34,412 bases of DNA from contig JAFQWY010000347.1 in NCBI GenBank assembly GCA_017407225.1, forward strand, positions 1-34,412. Direction: 5' to 3'. This document shows, one piece after another, positions 13,947 through 22,565 of this stretch (position 1 is the stretch's first letter; each line of letters begins with the position of its first letter). The position numbers and the translations under genes are program-made. The notes beneath the pieces are model-generated. The model was not told the DNA's origin and did no database searches. It saw nothing but the letters and a program-made list of their open reading frames with translations. This DNA comes from Clostridia bacterium. GTDB lineage: Bacteria; Bacillota; Clostridia; Oscillospirales; CAG-272.

Positions 13947-15614
13947 ATGAAACTCGGTGAAAAATATAATCTCTTCGGCATCGACGACGAGCGTTCCCGC
14001 AAGGTGATCTTCCCCGTCCGGGTTGTCACCACCACCGGTAATGTACGCGGAGCCGAGCATCTGACCGAATACAAGCCCGCTCAGGTTGCCATCTACGGCT
14101 ACCACGATCAGTGCGTGCTGGACAACCGGAATTCCGATACCAATGCCAGTGTGATCGTGGACTTCGGACGTGAACTGCACGGCACCCTGACCGTTTCCGT
14201 CTGGTCCATGAACGGCGCCTACGCCAACTACACCATCCGTCTCGGTGAAAGCGTATCCGAAGCCATGCACGCCATCGGTGTGAAGAATGCCACCAACGAC
14301 CATGCAAACCGTGATATGCAGACCGGAAGCGGTCCCTGGTCCTCTAACGAAACCAATGAAAGCGGATTCCGCTTTGCCTGCATTGAGCTGACCTCCCCCG
14401 GTATGTTCATGGAAATCCGCTGCATCACAGCGACCCTCATCTACCGTGATATCGACTACCGCGGATCCTTCGAGTGCAGCGATCCCGTTCTCAACAGGAT
14501 TTACGATACCTCCGCTTACACTGTGCATCTGAATATGCAGAGATATCTCTGGGACGGCATCAAGCGCGACCGTCTGGTATGGGCTGGCGACATGAACACC
14601 GAGCTTGCCGCAATTCTGGCGGTATTCGGTGAAAACGAAGTGGTTCCCAAGTCCCTGGATCTGGTGCGTGACGTCACTCCCACCGATGCTTCCATGAACG
14701 GGCTGTCCTCCTATAATCTGTGGTGGATGCTCTGCCACTGGGAATGGTACATGGGCACCGGCAACTACGCTTATCTGGCACAGCAGAAGGAATACATTCA
14801 GGAGCTTCTCACCCGCTACGCCTCCTATGTGGACGAAAACGGCAATGAAATCCTCCCCGAAGGACGGTTCTTCGACTGGCCTACCGCCAATTATCCCGAT
14901 GCCAAGCACGCAGGTCTGCAGGGTCTGCTCCGCTATGCACTCCTTGCCGGCGGTGAGATCATGAAGACCCTCAGCGAACCGGAAACCGCCGCCATGTGCT
15001 TCGCTGCCGCTGACAGAATGCTGGCTCACCGTCCCGATCCGAAGGAATGGAAACAGCCTGCCGCACTTATGGTCATGGGCGGTCTGCTGGATCCCAAAGA
15101 AACCTTTGACAGGTGCATTTCCGTGGGCGGTGCGGAGGGTCTGTCTACCTTCCTCGGCTACTACACCCTCTCTGCCATCGGTAAGGCGGGAGAATACCGT
15201 GCGGCGCTGGATATCATGAAGGGCTACTGGGGCACCATGCTTGAAATGGGTGCCACCACATTCTGGGAAGATTTTGATGTAAACTGGGCGAAGGGCGCTA
15301 CCCCCATCGACCAGATCGTGCCCGAAGGCGGCATCGACATTCACGGTGATTTCGGCAATCACTGCTATGTGAAGCTGCGCCACAGTCTCTGCCACGGCTG
15401 GGCATCCGGTCCCGCTCCCTATCTGGCGGCCAATGTCCTGGGCATCAGACCCGTGGAACCCGGCTGCAAAACCGTGAAGTTCGATCCCCACATCGACGGT
15501 CTTGACTGGGCGAGAGGCACTTATCCCACTCCCAATGGTGATATTGAAGTGGAAATCACCAAAAACGGCGGCCACTGCAAAGCCCCCAGCGGTGTGAACA
15601 TTATAATGGAGTAA
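13947..15614 (+). CDS. Alpha-L-rhamnosidase-like glycoside hydrolase (GH78 type)
   Basis: The 555-residue protein has an N-terminal beta-rich domain (about 1-175, with VIVDFGRELHGTLTV) and an (alpha/alpha)6 barrel. The segment YLWDGIKRDRLVWAGD at 200-215 matches the GH78 catalytic region (D-xx-RD/E-xx-W-GD) that carries the general acid. The barrel ends with HGDFGNHCYVK and HGWASGPAPYL, then a small C-terminal beta domain. It lacks a signal peptide, so it probably acts on imported oligosaccharides or flavonoid or polysaccharide fragments. It is shorter than most GH78 enzymes. AAAGGA precedes the ATG. It leads a unit with a nitroreductase and a membrane protein. A related specificity in the clan remains possible. 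Confidence 0.82.
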   Translation: MKLGEKYNLFGIDDERSRKVIFPVRVVTTTGNVRGAEHLTEYKPAQVAIYGYHDQCVLDNRNSDTNASVIVDFGRELHGTLTVSVWSMNGAYANYTIRLGESVSEAMHAIGVKNATNDHANRDMQTGSGPWSSNETNESGFRFACIELTSPGMFMEIRCITATLIYRDIDYRGSFECSDPVLNRIYDTSAYTVHLNMQRYLWDGIKRDRLVWAGDMNTELAAILAVFGENEVVPKSLDLVRDVTPTDASMNGLSSYNLWWMLCHWEWYMGTGNYAYLAQQKEYIQELLTRYASYVDENGNEILPEGRFFDWPTANYPDAKHAGLQGLLRYALLAGGEIMKTLSEPETAAMCFAAADRMLAHRPDPKEWKQPAALMVMGGLLDPKETFDRCISVGGAEGLSTFLGYYTLSAIGKAGEYRAALDIMKGYWGTMLEMGATTFWEDFDVNWAKGATPIDQIVPEGGIDIHGDFGNHCYVKLRHSLCHGWASGPAPYLAANVLGIRPVEPGCKTVKFDPHIDGLDWARGTYPTPNGDIEVEITKNGGHCKAPSGVNIIME

Positions 15615-15639
15615 CTGATTTCAACAGAAAGGCAAAACT

Positions 15640-16218
15640 ATGATTCACGATATCGTTCTCGAATCCAGAAGCTACCGCAGCTTCAACGAAAGCATCAAAA
15701 TCGGCAAGGAGGATCTGGAAACCTTCATTGACACCGCGCGGCTCTGCCCCAGTGCCTGCAATTTCCAGCCTCTCAAGTACCGTCTGGTATACGAACACGA
15801 TGAAGTGGAGGAGCTTCTCGCCCTGACGCACTGGGCGGGCTTCCTTCCCGATGTGAAGCTTCCTCCGGAAGGCCACCATCCCACCGCATTCATCGTAGTC
15901 TGCTGTGACACCACTGTGACGGAAAATGTGGACTCCGCACGGTTTGATGCCGGAATCGCCAGCCAGACCATTATGCTTCAGGCCTGCGAAGCGGGTATGG
16001 GCGGCTGCATCATCGGCGCCTTCAAACCCGAAGAAGTTTCCATGCATCTGCTGATCCCCAAGAAGTACAAGCCCATCGTTCTCCTTGCTCTGGGCATTCC
16101 CGATGAAACCGTTTTCATCTGCAATGTACCCCCGAGCGGATCTACAAAATACTACCGTGACAAGGCAAATCTCCACTATGTTCCCAAGCGTTCCCTTGAG
16201 GATGTTATCATCGAATGA
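15640..16218 (+). CDS. Nitroreductase family protein
   Basis: The 192-residue protein shows the FMN-binding nitroreductase pattern: SRSYRSFNES near the N-terminus, then ARLCPSACNFQPLKYRLV (FMN contacts), FDAGIASQTIMLQACEAGMGGCIIGAF, and PIVLLALGIPDE. The C-terminal YYRDKANLHYVPKRSLED is common in anaerobe members. It should be an NAD(P)H-dependent flavoprotein acting on nitro or quinone compounds; the natural substrate is unknown. It follows the GH78-like gene by 25 bases with AAAGG before its ATG, and its stop overlaps the next start as ATGA. Confidence 0.9.
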   Translation: MIHDIVLESRSYRSFNESIKIGKEDLETFIDTARLCPSACNFQPLKYRLVYEHDEVEELLALTHWAGFLPDVKLPPEGHHPTAFIVVCCDTTVTENVDSARFDAGIASQTIMLQACEAGMGGCIIGAFKPEEVSMHLLIPKKYKPIVLLALGIPDETVFICNVPPSGSTKYYRDKANLHYVPKRSLEDVIIE

Positions 16219-16739
16219 TTTACCTGATTACTGCTCTGCTGCTGACAGCCGCTCTCATCGGAATCACAGTGCTTGAAACCCGGAAACCGTCTACCGTTTG
16301 GAAATGGCTGAATCTCATTCTGTGCTCTGCCGGAGTTCTTATCGTTATCATTTGCCGGACTGCCGCAGAAGCCGGAGTATCCCGGAGCGGTCAGTCGGAG
16401 ACATGGATGTCCTGGGCACGTGATATGTTTGCCCAGCATTACAGGGTGTCTCTTCCCGTATTGCTGGTGCTGCTGGGAATTCTCGTGATCGCTTTCTTAC
16501 TTTCCCTGCCGGATAAGCGGAACAGATCTGCCGTACCGGGATTTCTTCGGCGGACCGTGGGCATTCTCGCATCGGTTCTGCTGCTGATGATGGCTCCTCT
16601 GTATGCCTTCATGACCGCCAACGAAATCGTACCGCTTGATACTCTGATTCTTCTCTCCGGTATAGGGGAGTCACTGATTCTGCGGCTGGTTTACGCTCTG
16701 GAAGGCTTCTTCGGCGGTATCAGCCGGAAACAAAGGTGA
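16215..16739 (+). CDS. Membrane protein of unknown function
   Basis: The 174-residue product has four likely membrane helices, at about residues 3-20, 31-47, 80-100 and 115-135, and a more weakly hydrophobic fifth near 143-160. The loop between helices 2 and 3 is short and polar. The C-terminus ends in basic SRKQR. No family is recognised. Its ATGA overlap with the nitroreductase gene shows translational coupling, and the three genes from 13947 form one unit. No clear terminator was seen before the next promoter at 16799. Confidence 0.78.
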   Translation: MIYLITALLLTAALIGITVLETRKPSTVWKWLNLILCSAGVLIVIICRTAAEAGVSRSGQSETWMSWARDMFAQHYRVSLPVLLVLLGILVIAFLLSLPDKRNRSAVPGFLRRTVGILASVLLLMMAPLYAFMTANEIVPLDTLILLSGIGESLILRLVYALEGFFGGISRKQR

Positions 16740-16798
16740 ATTTTCTGTGACAATCAGCTTTCGGCAGTCTGAAAAATGTACAAAAAACGGATTCGCTC

Positions 16799-16827
16799 TT
16801 GATATTTTACCTGAAATATGTTAGAAT
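16799..16827 (+). promoter_or_regulatory. Promoter of the surface-anchored protein gene
   Basis: TTGATA (16799-16804) and TAGAAT (16822-16827) with a 17-base spacer, 43 bases before the start codon. Confidence 0.75.
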
Positions 16828-16870
16828 ATAAGTCAATATGTATAGTTTCCGTTTCAAGAAAGGCGACCAC

Positions 16871-17794
16871 ATGAGAAATTTTCGGCGATCCCTTACATCC
16901 ATAGTTTTAGCGTTCACCATGGTTATTGCCATGTGTGTGTCCATCCTTCCCGTTTCCGCCGCTGACGTTGTCACCAAGACCGTCAACATCGCGGAAGCCA
17001 CCAAGAACGAACGGGGTCCCGGCTACGACTGGGCAAACCGATTCGACATCCTTACCCTGAACAATCTGCACATCGAAACCTCCGACGCATACGGTCTGAG
17101 ACTTCCCAAGAATGCCACCGTTGTGCTCAAGGGCAACAACTACATCAAGGCGGCCAAGTACGGCGTATCCTTCTCCGGCACCGTAATCATCAAGGGTTCC
17201 GGTACTCTGACCATTGAAGCGGGTGAGATCGGTATGTACCTGATCTCCCAGGACAATACCCAGAAGATCCGCCTCATCGACGGCAAGTACACCATCACCG
17301 CAGGCAAGTACGGAGTTTACAGCGATGCGGCTGACTTCTCCTTCGTGGACGGTACCATGGACATCAATGTAACCGATCCCGCAGGCAAGGCTATTCAGGG
17401 ACGGGTTGTCAATCTCCTTGGCGGCAAATTCACTGCCAATGCTCCCGTGGAATCTACCCATGCTCTGGTTGCGGAGGCTGTCAATCTTGACATCAATGCT
17501 TCCTCCCCCGCTCTCGCCTCCAAGAATCTGACCGTCAAGGATGTTCAGTTCTCCGACGGTTCCACCGAATACGCCGGTCAGAATTCCGTAAAGACCAAGT
17601 CCATCGCGAAGAATCACCGCACCAGTGCCGTTTTCGGCGACAGTGTTCCCGGCTTTGTTGATTACATTCTGCTGGCAGTTGTCATTGTCGGCATCGGCGC
17701 ATGCATCTTCATCCCCGCACTCCGCCGCAAGAAGAAGGCTCAGGAGCTTTATGCCCGTCTTGCCGCGGAAGGCTACCTCACCGAAGATAAATAA
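16871..17794 (+). CDS. Secreted, C-terminally membrane-anchored beta-helix-like protein
   Basis: The 307-residue protein starts with a signal peptide (MRNFRRSLTS, then a hydrophobic core to about residue 28, cleavage after PVSA). The body is a run of short repeated beta-strand units such as DAYGLRLPKNATVVLKG, KYGVSFSGTVIIKGSGTLTI and KYGVYSDAADFSFVDG, in the style of the carbohydrate-binding beta-helix proteins of Clostridia. A membrane helix at about 263-284 is followed by RRKKK and a 20-residue cytosolic tail. The start at 16871 is chosen over the ATG 33 bases earlier because AAAGGCGACCAC stands directly before it and the signal peptide begins there. It is likely displayed on the outer face of the membrane. 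Its ligand is unknown. Confidence 0.82.
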   Translation: MRNFRRSLTSIVLAFTMVIAMCVSILPVSAADVVTKTVNIAEATKNERGPGYDWANRFDILTLNNLHIETSDAYGLRLPKNATVVLKGNNYIKAAKYGVSFSGTVIIKGSGTLTIEAGEIGMYLISQDNTQKIRLIDGKYTITAGKYGVYSDAADFSFVDGTMDINVTDPAGKAIQGRVVNLLGGKFTANAPVESTHALVAEAVNLDINASSPALASKNLTVKDVQFSDGSTEYAGQNSVKTKSIAKNHRTSAVFGDSVPGFVDYILLAVVIVGIGACIFIPALRRKKKAQELYARLAAEGYLTEDK

Positions 17795-17802
17795 CGGCAT
17801 CC

Positions 17803-17840
17803 AATCAGGGCGGCATTTTCTGTGTTCGTCCTGATTTTTT
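17803..17840 (+). terminator. Terminator after the surface protein gene
   Basis: AATCAGGGCG (17803-17812) pairs with CGTCCTGATT (17827-17836, one wobble) and is followed by T6 (17835-17840). It lies directly before the serine dehydratase ribosome site, so that gene relies on read-through or on a promoter I could not place. Confidence 0.85.
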
Positions 17841-17875
17841 CAGAAATTTCCCATCAACTCTGGAGGATTTACACC

Positions 17876-19084
17876 ATGAAATCGATCCGTGAAATCTATA
17901 AAATCGGCAAAGGCCCGTCCAGCTCCCACACCATGGGGCCCCAGAAGGCTGCTGCCATTTTCAAAAACGAAAATCCCGATGCTGCTTCCTACAAAGCCAT
18001 TCTCTACGGTTCTCTCGCCGAAACCGGCAAGGGGCATCTGACCGATACCGCCATTCTGGAAACCTTTGACGAGGGCAAGTGCGAAGTGGAATTCCGCGTG
18101 GACCGCACCATCGAGCTTCCCCACGACAACACCATGGATCTGCTGGCGTTCGATGAAAACGGCAATGAAACCGCCAGAATGAGAGTCATGTCCGTGGGCG
18201 GCGGCGATATTGTCATCGAAGGACGTCAGGAATATGACCTTCCCGATGTGTACGAGGATTCTTCCTTTACCGACATTGCGGAAAAATGCCTTGACCGGAA
18301 CATCCGTCTGTCCGACTATGTGTACGAGCACGAGGGTCAGGAAATCAAGCTGTTCCTCCACGAGGTCTGGGATGTGATGCGTCATGCCATTGCCGACGGT
18401 CTGAAGGGACGAGGTACCCTTGCCGGCGGTCTGAATGTGGAAAAGAAGGCGCAGTACCTCTACAACCAGCGCCACATCGACGAATCCGCAAACACCCGCG
18501 AAAACCGTCTGGTGTGTGCATATGCCTTTGCGGTCAGCGAACAGAATGCGGACTGCGGCACCATCGTAACGGCTCCCACCTGCGGTGCCTGTGCTGTTCT
18601 TCCCTCCGTTCTCCGGTATATGCAGGAGCAGAAGGGCTTCTCCGACGATCAGGTCATCAATGCCCTTGCGGTTGCCGGTCTGATCGGTACGCTGGTAAAG
18701 AAGAACGCCTCCATCTCCGGTGCGGAATGCGGCTGTCAGGCGGAAGTGGGCACTGCCTGCTCCATGGCGGCGGCGGCTCTCTGTGAGCTTCACTCCATGT
18801 CCATCGGACAGATCGAATATGCGGCCGAAGTTGCGCTGGAGCATCATCTGGGTCTGACCTGCGACCCCATCTGCGGTCTGGTGCAGATTCCCTGCATCGA
18901 GAGAAACGCGGTTGCGGCGATGCGTGCCATCAATGCTCTCAGCCTTGCCAACTTCCTGTCGGAAACCAGAAAGATTTCCTTCGATATGGTGGTGCGGACC
19001 ATGTACGAAACCGGCCGTGACCTGAACTTCCGTTACCGTGAAACCGCGGAAGGCGGTCTGGCGAAGACGTATCGGGTATCCTGA
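17876..19084 (+). CDS. sdaA: L-serine dehydratase (iron-sulfur, single chain)
   Basis: The 402-residue protein joins the beta domain (residues 1-150, with GPSSSHTMGP at 13-22) and the alpha domain. It deaminates L-serine to pyruvate using a [4Fe-4S] cluster. Cysteines that fit the cluster ligands of the family are C287 in GCQAEVGTA, C329 in CDPICGLVQ and C340 in PCIERN, the last pair spaced 11 apart as in characterised enzymes. It is shorter than the proteobacterial form (about 455) and fused, whereas many Clostridia have separate subunits. TGGAGG lies 9 bases before the chosen ATG; an upstream in-frame ATG overlaps the terminator and is rejected. A GC-rich hairpin (19085-19102) follows without a T-tail. 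Confidence 0.95.
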   Translation: MKSIREIYKIGKGPSSSHTMGPQKAAAIFKNENPDAASYKAILYGSLAETGKGHLTDTAILETFDEGKCEVEFRVDRTIELPHDNTMDLLAFDENGNETARMRVMSVGGGDIVIEGRQEYDLPDVYEDSSFTDIAEKCLDRNIRLSDYVYEHEGQEIKLFLHEVWDVMRHAIADGLKGRGTLAGGLNVEKKAQYLYNQRHIDESANTRENRLVCAYAFAVSEQNADCGTIVTAPTCGACAVLPSVLRYMQEQKGFSDDQVINALAVAGLIGTLVKKNASISGAECGCQAEVGTACSMAAAALCELHSMSIGQIEYAAEVALEHHLGLTCDPICGLVQIPCIERNAVAAMRAINALSLANFLSETRKISFDMVVRTMYETGRDLNFRYRETAEGGLAKTYRVS

Positions 19085-19200
19085 GCGGGGATGCCCCCCC
19101 GCTGGCAGGCTCGGCGTTCTTTCAGTCAGGATTTGTGCCGATCCCACGACTTTCCGCTGCGCTGATTCGGTGTAAAATTGTATAAAATCCAAAGAATCCC

Positions 19201-19229
19201 TTGCGAATGCTGCTGATTTGTGGTAGAAT
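19201..19229 (+). promoter_or_regulatory. Promoter of the ABC exporter gene
   Basis: TTGCGA (19201-19206) and TAGAAT (19224-19229) with a 17-base spacer. The leader that follows has a G7 run and CTTCCCCGGGAGG (19287-19310 region) next to the ribosome site, so the GGGAGG could be paired in the mRNA. Confidence 0.65.
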
Positions 19230-19314
19230 ACCGTAAAAAGCGGCGTTTGCAGGGGATTTTTCTGCTGTATTTGCCGTAATTGCCACGGGGGGGCTTCCCC
19301 GGGAGGGATTATTT

Positions 19315-21045
19315 ATGATCAAACGAATGGTTCTGCTGGCAAAGCCGTGGTGGGGATCGCTGGTTCTCACAACCGTTGCCCTGATTGCCGCCGCTCTTCT
19401 GAATCTGGTGACACCGGAAGCCGTACGGCAGCTGACCGCACTTCTGGAACATCCTGAAAACCTGACCACTTCCGCCATCCTCTTTTATGTGGGAATCATG
19501 GTGGGAGCATACCTGCTCCGGGGCGGATTCCGGTTCCTCGCCATGTGGCTGTCCCATGTGGGCGCTTGGAATTTTGTTGGTCATCTGACCGGACTGTGCT
19601 ACGACAAACTGGAGAGCCTGTCCATGCGCTATTATTCCGACAAGCAAACCGGGCAGATCATGTCACGGATGATTAACGACACCCGTCAGATGGAGGTGCT
19701 GATCGCCCATTCCCTGCCGGATATGGCGACAAACGTCCTTGTGATCGCCGGTGTCTGCGTGATGATCTTCCGGATCAATCCCATTCTGGCGCTGTACACC
19801 ATGATCCCGGTGCCGTTCATCATCATTCTGTCCCGGATTTTCATCACCAAAGTTGCGCCCCTGTTCAAAATCAATCAGGAAGTGCTTGCCGGACTCAACG
19901 GCCGTACTCAGGACAATCTCTCCGGGATGAAGGAGATTCAGGCGTTCGGACGGGAAACCCGGGAATCCCTGAAGATGAAGAACTACTGCAAGCATTATTC
20001 CTATGTAAACATCCGCGCCAACTTCTACAACGCCATCTACCATCCTTCCGTGGAGTTCATGACTTCCATCGGTACGGTGATCGTCATGGGCGTAGGCGGC
20101 GTTCTTGCCATGAAGGGCTCCATGTCCACCGCCGATATCGTGGGCTTCTTCATGTACCTGTCCCTGTTCTACTCTCCCCTGTCCGCGCTGGCACGTCTTG
20201 CCGAGGATATTCAGGTATCCGGCGCCTGTGCGGATCGTGTGCTGGAACTTCTTGACACGGAAAGCGAAATCAAGGAAGACGATGATGCGGTATCCGTTCC
20301 CAAGGGGGATGGCGCAGTTGCCTTCGAGAACGTGACCTTCGGCTACTCCGACGATGTAAAGGTGCTGGACGACATTTCCTTTGCCGCCAAACCCGGTCAG
20401 ATGATCGCACTGGTCGGTGCAACGGGTGTGGGCAAAACCACCATCGTATCACTCCTTGAGCGGTTCTACGATCCCCAGTCCGGCCGGATTCTCATCGACG
20501 GACACGACACAAAGCATATCACACTGAAATCCCTCCGTGACAATATTTCCATCGTTCTGCAGGATGTGTTCCTGTTCAACGGCACGGTGTACGACAACAT
20601 CGCCTACGGTGCGGAAAATGTAACCGAAGAGGATGTGTACGAAGCCGCACGGATCGCCTGTGTCGACGGATTCATCCGTGAGATGCCCGAGGGGTACGCC
20701 ACTATGATCGGTGAGCGGGGCGTGCGGCTGTCCGGCGGTCAGAAGCAGCGGATTGCCATTGCCCGTGCGGTTCTCCGCAAATCTCCCATTCTGATTCTGG
20801 ACGAAGCTACCTCCGCAGTTGACAACGAAACAGAAGCCCAGATCCAGCAGGCCATTGAAAATCTCATGGGACACCAGACCATCATCGTCATCGCCCACCG
20901 GCTTACCACCATCATGAAGGCCGACAGCATCATTGTTCTCAAGGACGGCAGGATCGCCGAACAGGGCAATCATGCGGAGCTCATGGAAAAGGGCGGCATC
21001 TACCACGATATGTGCAGTGTGAACCAGACAAAAATCGGCGTATAA
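19315..21045 (+). CDS. ABC exporter half-transporter (permease fused to ATPase)
   Basis: The 576-residue protein has a type IV exporter membrane domain (six helices in about residues 15-310, with the intracellular coupling segment MRYYSDKQTGQIMSRMIND) and an ATPase domain. Visible motifs are Walker A GATGVGKTT at 368-376, the Q-loop region IVLQDVFLFNGTV, the signature LSGGQ near 472-476, Walker B ILILDE at 492-497, and the switch His528 in IAHRL. It should work as a homodimer, since no partner half-transporter is adjacent. Substrates of this MdlB/LmrA-like group are lipids, peptides or drugs, and none is implied here. GGGAGG stands before the ATG. Confidence 0.95.
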   Translation: MIKRMVLLAKPWWGSLVLTTVALIAAALLNLVTPEAVRQLTALLEHPENLTTSAILFYVGIMVGAYLLRGGFRFLAMWLSHVGAWNFVGHLTGLCYDKLESLSMRYYSDKQTGQIMSRMINDTRQMEVLIAHSLPDMATNVLVIAGVCVMIFRINPILALYTMIPVPFIIILSRIFITKVAPLFKINQEVLAGLNGRTQDNLSGMKEIQAFGRETRESLKMKNYCKHYSYVNIRANFYNAIYHPSVEFMTSIGTVIVMGVGGVLAMKGSMSTADIVGFFMYLSLFYSPLSALARLAEDIQVSGACADRVLELLDTESEIKEDDDAVSVPKGDGAVAFENVTFGYSDDVKVLDDISFAAKPGQMIALVGATGVGKTTIVSLLERFYDPQSGRILIDGHDTKHITLKSLRDNISIVLQDVFLFNGTVYDNIAYGAENVTEEDVYEAARIACVDGFIREMPEGYATMIGERGVRLSGGQKQRIAIARAVLRKSPILILDEATSAVDNETEAQIQQAIENLMGHQTIIVIAHRLTTIMKADSIIVLKDGRIAEQGNHAELMEKGGIYHDMCSVNQTKIGV

Positions 21046-21051
21046 CATAAG

Positions 21052-21085
21052 AACCGTGTATCCTCTCCGGAAGATACACGGTTTT
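21052..21085 (+). terminator. Terminator between convergent ABC exporter and pyridoxal kinase genes
   Basis: AACCGTGTATC (21052-21062) pairs perfectly with GATACACGGTT (21073-21083), followed by TT. The minus-strand side is less T-rich but could also serve the kinase gene, which stops at 21089. Confidence 0.8.
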
Positions 21086-21088
21086 CTG

Positions 21089-21916
21089 TTACAGCATTTT
21101 GATCAGATCGGGGATGCACTGCTCGAATTTCACGCCGTACCAGTGCTTTTCATCACCTATGGTTGCCTTGATGCAGTTACAGGTATTATCTGCGGCAATC
21201 CTCATGGATTCATGCAGGTCTTTGCCGCGCATCAGTGCCGCAAACATCGTGGAGGAGAACACGTCTCCGGTTCCGTGGCAGGACAGCGGCAGATGGGGTG
21301 CAAAGTATTCGGTATATTCTCCGGTTTCACTGTTGTAGCCAACCACACCCTGCATTTCATCGTCATACCGGACTCCGGTGACAGCTGCGATTTTTGCGCC
21401 CAGTCCGGTGAGCTTTTTCAGAAGTTCACGGATATATGCTTCATCATATTCGCCGGGATGCCTGAAGTCTTCCCCAAGCATAAAGGATGCTTCTGTCAGA
21501 TTAGGAACTATGATATCGGCTTTTGAGCAGAGATGCTTCATGGCGGTGACAATTCTGTCGTCAAAGCCGGCGTACAGCTTTCCGTTGTCCCCCATGACGG
21601 GATCCACAAACACCATCTCCGGTTTGAATTCTTCCACGAAATCTTCGATCATCTTTGCCTGTTCAGGAGATCCCAGATATCCGGTGTACACGCCGTCGAA
21701 AGTAATCCCTTCCTTCATCCAGTGACTGCAGATCGATGGAATATCATCCGCAAGATCGCGGAATGTCCAGCCCTTGAAACCTCCCGTGTGGGTGGAAAGA
21801 ACAGCGGTTGGAATAATAGCACACTCCACCCCCATCGCGGATATGATGGGGAGTGCTACGGTTATTGAACATTTTCCGAAACAGGAAATGTCCTGAATGG
21901 TCACGGCTCTTTTCAT
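21089..21916 (-). CDS. Pyridoxal/pyridoxamine kinase (PfkB-like)
   Basis: The 275-residue protein belongs to the PdxK/PdxY/ThiD side of the ribokinase superfamily: TIQDISCFGKCSITVALPI at the start, then PTAVLSTHTGGF (the substrate lid), VFVDPVMGDNGKLY, IIVPNLTEASFML, and LPLSCHGTGDVFSSTMFAALMRG, with the GTGD anion hole and catalytic Asp. It phosphorylates B6 vitamers to make PLP, which enzymes encoded elsewhere need. The ATG at 21916 is preceded by TGGAGG; upstream in-frame ATGs overlap the promoter. A promoter and a cluster of CCAG/CTGG half-sites lie upstream. Confidence 0.92.
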   Translation of the reverse strand: MKRAVTIQDISCFGKCSITVALPIISAMGVECAIIPTAVLSTHTGGFKGWTFRDLADDIPSICSHWMKEGITFDGVYTGYLGSPEQAKMIEDFVEEFKPEMVFVDPVMGDNGKLYAGFDDRIVTAMKHLCSKADIIVPNLTEASFMLGEDFRHPGEYDEAYIRELLKKLTGLGAKIAAVTGVRYDDEMQGVVGYNSETGEYTEYFAPHLPLSCHGTGDVFSSTMFAALMRGKDLHESMRIAADNTCNCIKATIGDEKHWYGVKFEQCIPDLIKML

Positions 21917-21944
21917 TTTCAGCCTCCAATATTTTGATGGCAGT

Positions 21945-22012
21945 ATTATACGCTCATTCTGGTCATATTTCAATAACCAGAATTGCACATTTTCATATAA
22001 CCAGTTTGCTGG
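21945..22012 (-). promoter_or_regulatory. Promoter and repeated operator sites of the pyridoxal kinase gene
   Basis: Minus-strand TTGAAA (21973-21968) and TATAAT (21950-21945) have a 17-base spacer. ATTCTGG (21956-21962) and CCAGAAT (21977-21983) flank the -35. ATAACCAG occurs twice (21973-21980, 21997-22004), 24 bases apart, each time preceded by TTTCA, and CCAG-TTTG-CTGG (22001-22012) forms a further dyad. This fits binding by a regulator such as the MocR-type PdxR, but no regulator gene is in the window. Confidence 0.55.
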
Positions 22013-22020
22013 TCTGCAAC

Positions 22021-22052
22021 AAAAAACAGACACCGGTCTGATCCGATGTCTG
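22021..22052 (-). terminator. Terminator after rplL
   Basis: On the minus strand CAGACATCGG (22052-22043) pairs with CCGGTGTCTG (22036-22027, wobble allowed) and is followed by T6 (22026-22021). It separates rplJ-rplL from the pyridoxal kinase gene. Confidence 0.88.
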
Positions 22053-22104
22053 CCTTTGGTTATTGAACAAATGGAACCGAAGTTATGAGACTGTAGTGAA
22101 GAAA

Positions 22105-22482
22105 TTACTTGATTTCTACTTCTGCACCGGTAGCGGCGATCTTTGCCTTCATAGCTTCTGCGTCTTCCTTGGAGAGACCTTCCTTGATGGTCTTGGGAGC
22201 GCCTTCTACGAGTTCCTTAGCTTCCTTGAGGCCGAGACCGGTGATTTCGCGGATAACCTTGATAACGTCGAGCTTCTTAGCGCCGAAGTTGGTGAGAACT
22301 ACGTCGAATTCAGTCTTTTCTTCTGCTGCGGGAGCTGCTGCGCCTGCTGCGCCTGCTACTGCTACGGGAGCCGCTGCGGATACGCCGAATTCTTCTTCAA
22401 CTGCCTTTACGAGGTCAGCAAGTTCGAGAATAGTGAGAGACTTGATGGTTTCAAGAATCTGGAGAGACTTTTCAGATGCCAT
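22105..22482 (-). CDS. rplL: 50S ribosomal protein L7/L12
   Basis: The 125-residue protein has the bL12 layout: an N-terminal dimerisation domain ([20 protein letters not shown]), an Ala/Pro/Gly hinge at about 35-54, and the C-terminal factor-binding domain with [21 protein letters not shown] and [15 protein letters not shown]. It forms the stalk with L10 and recruits translation factors. GGAGG lies 7 bases before the ATG. It follows rplJ by 83 bases that hold a small TGACC/GGTCA hairpin (22532-22548), and is followed by a strong terminator and not by rpoB. Confidence 0.98.
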   Translation of the reverse strand: MASEKSLQILETIKSLTILELADLVKAVEEEFGVSAAAPVAVAGAAGAAAPAAEEKTEFDVVLTNFGAKKLDVIKVIREITGLGLKEAKELVEGAPKTIKEGLSKEDAEAMKAKIAATGAEVEIK

Positions 22483-22565
22483 TTTAATTTTCCTCCGTAA
22501 TATATAAGTTAGTTTTTTGTGAAATTTGTTTTGACCTTTAAGCGGTCAGGCTGTTTGCAAAATAA

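Noticed and set aside
13806-15575. A 589-codon open frame on the minus strand
   Set aside because: It is the antisense shadow of the GH78-like gene and shows no recognisable motif.
19085-19102. GC-rich hairpin after the serine dehydratase gene as a terminator
   Set aside because: There is no T-run behind it, so I do not call it an intrinsic terminator.
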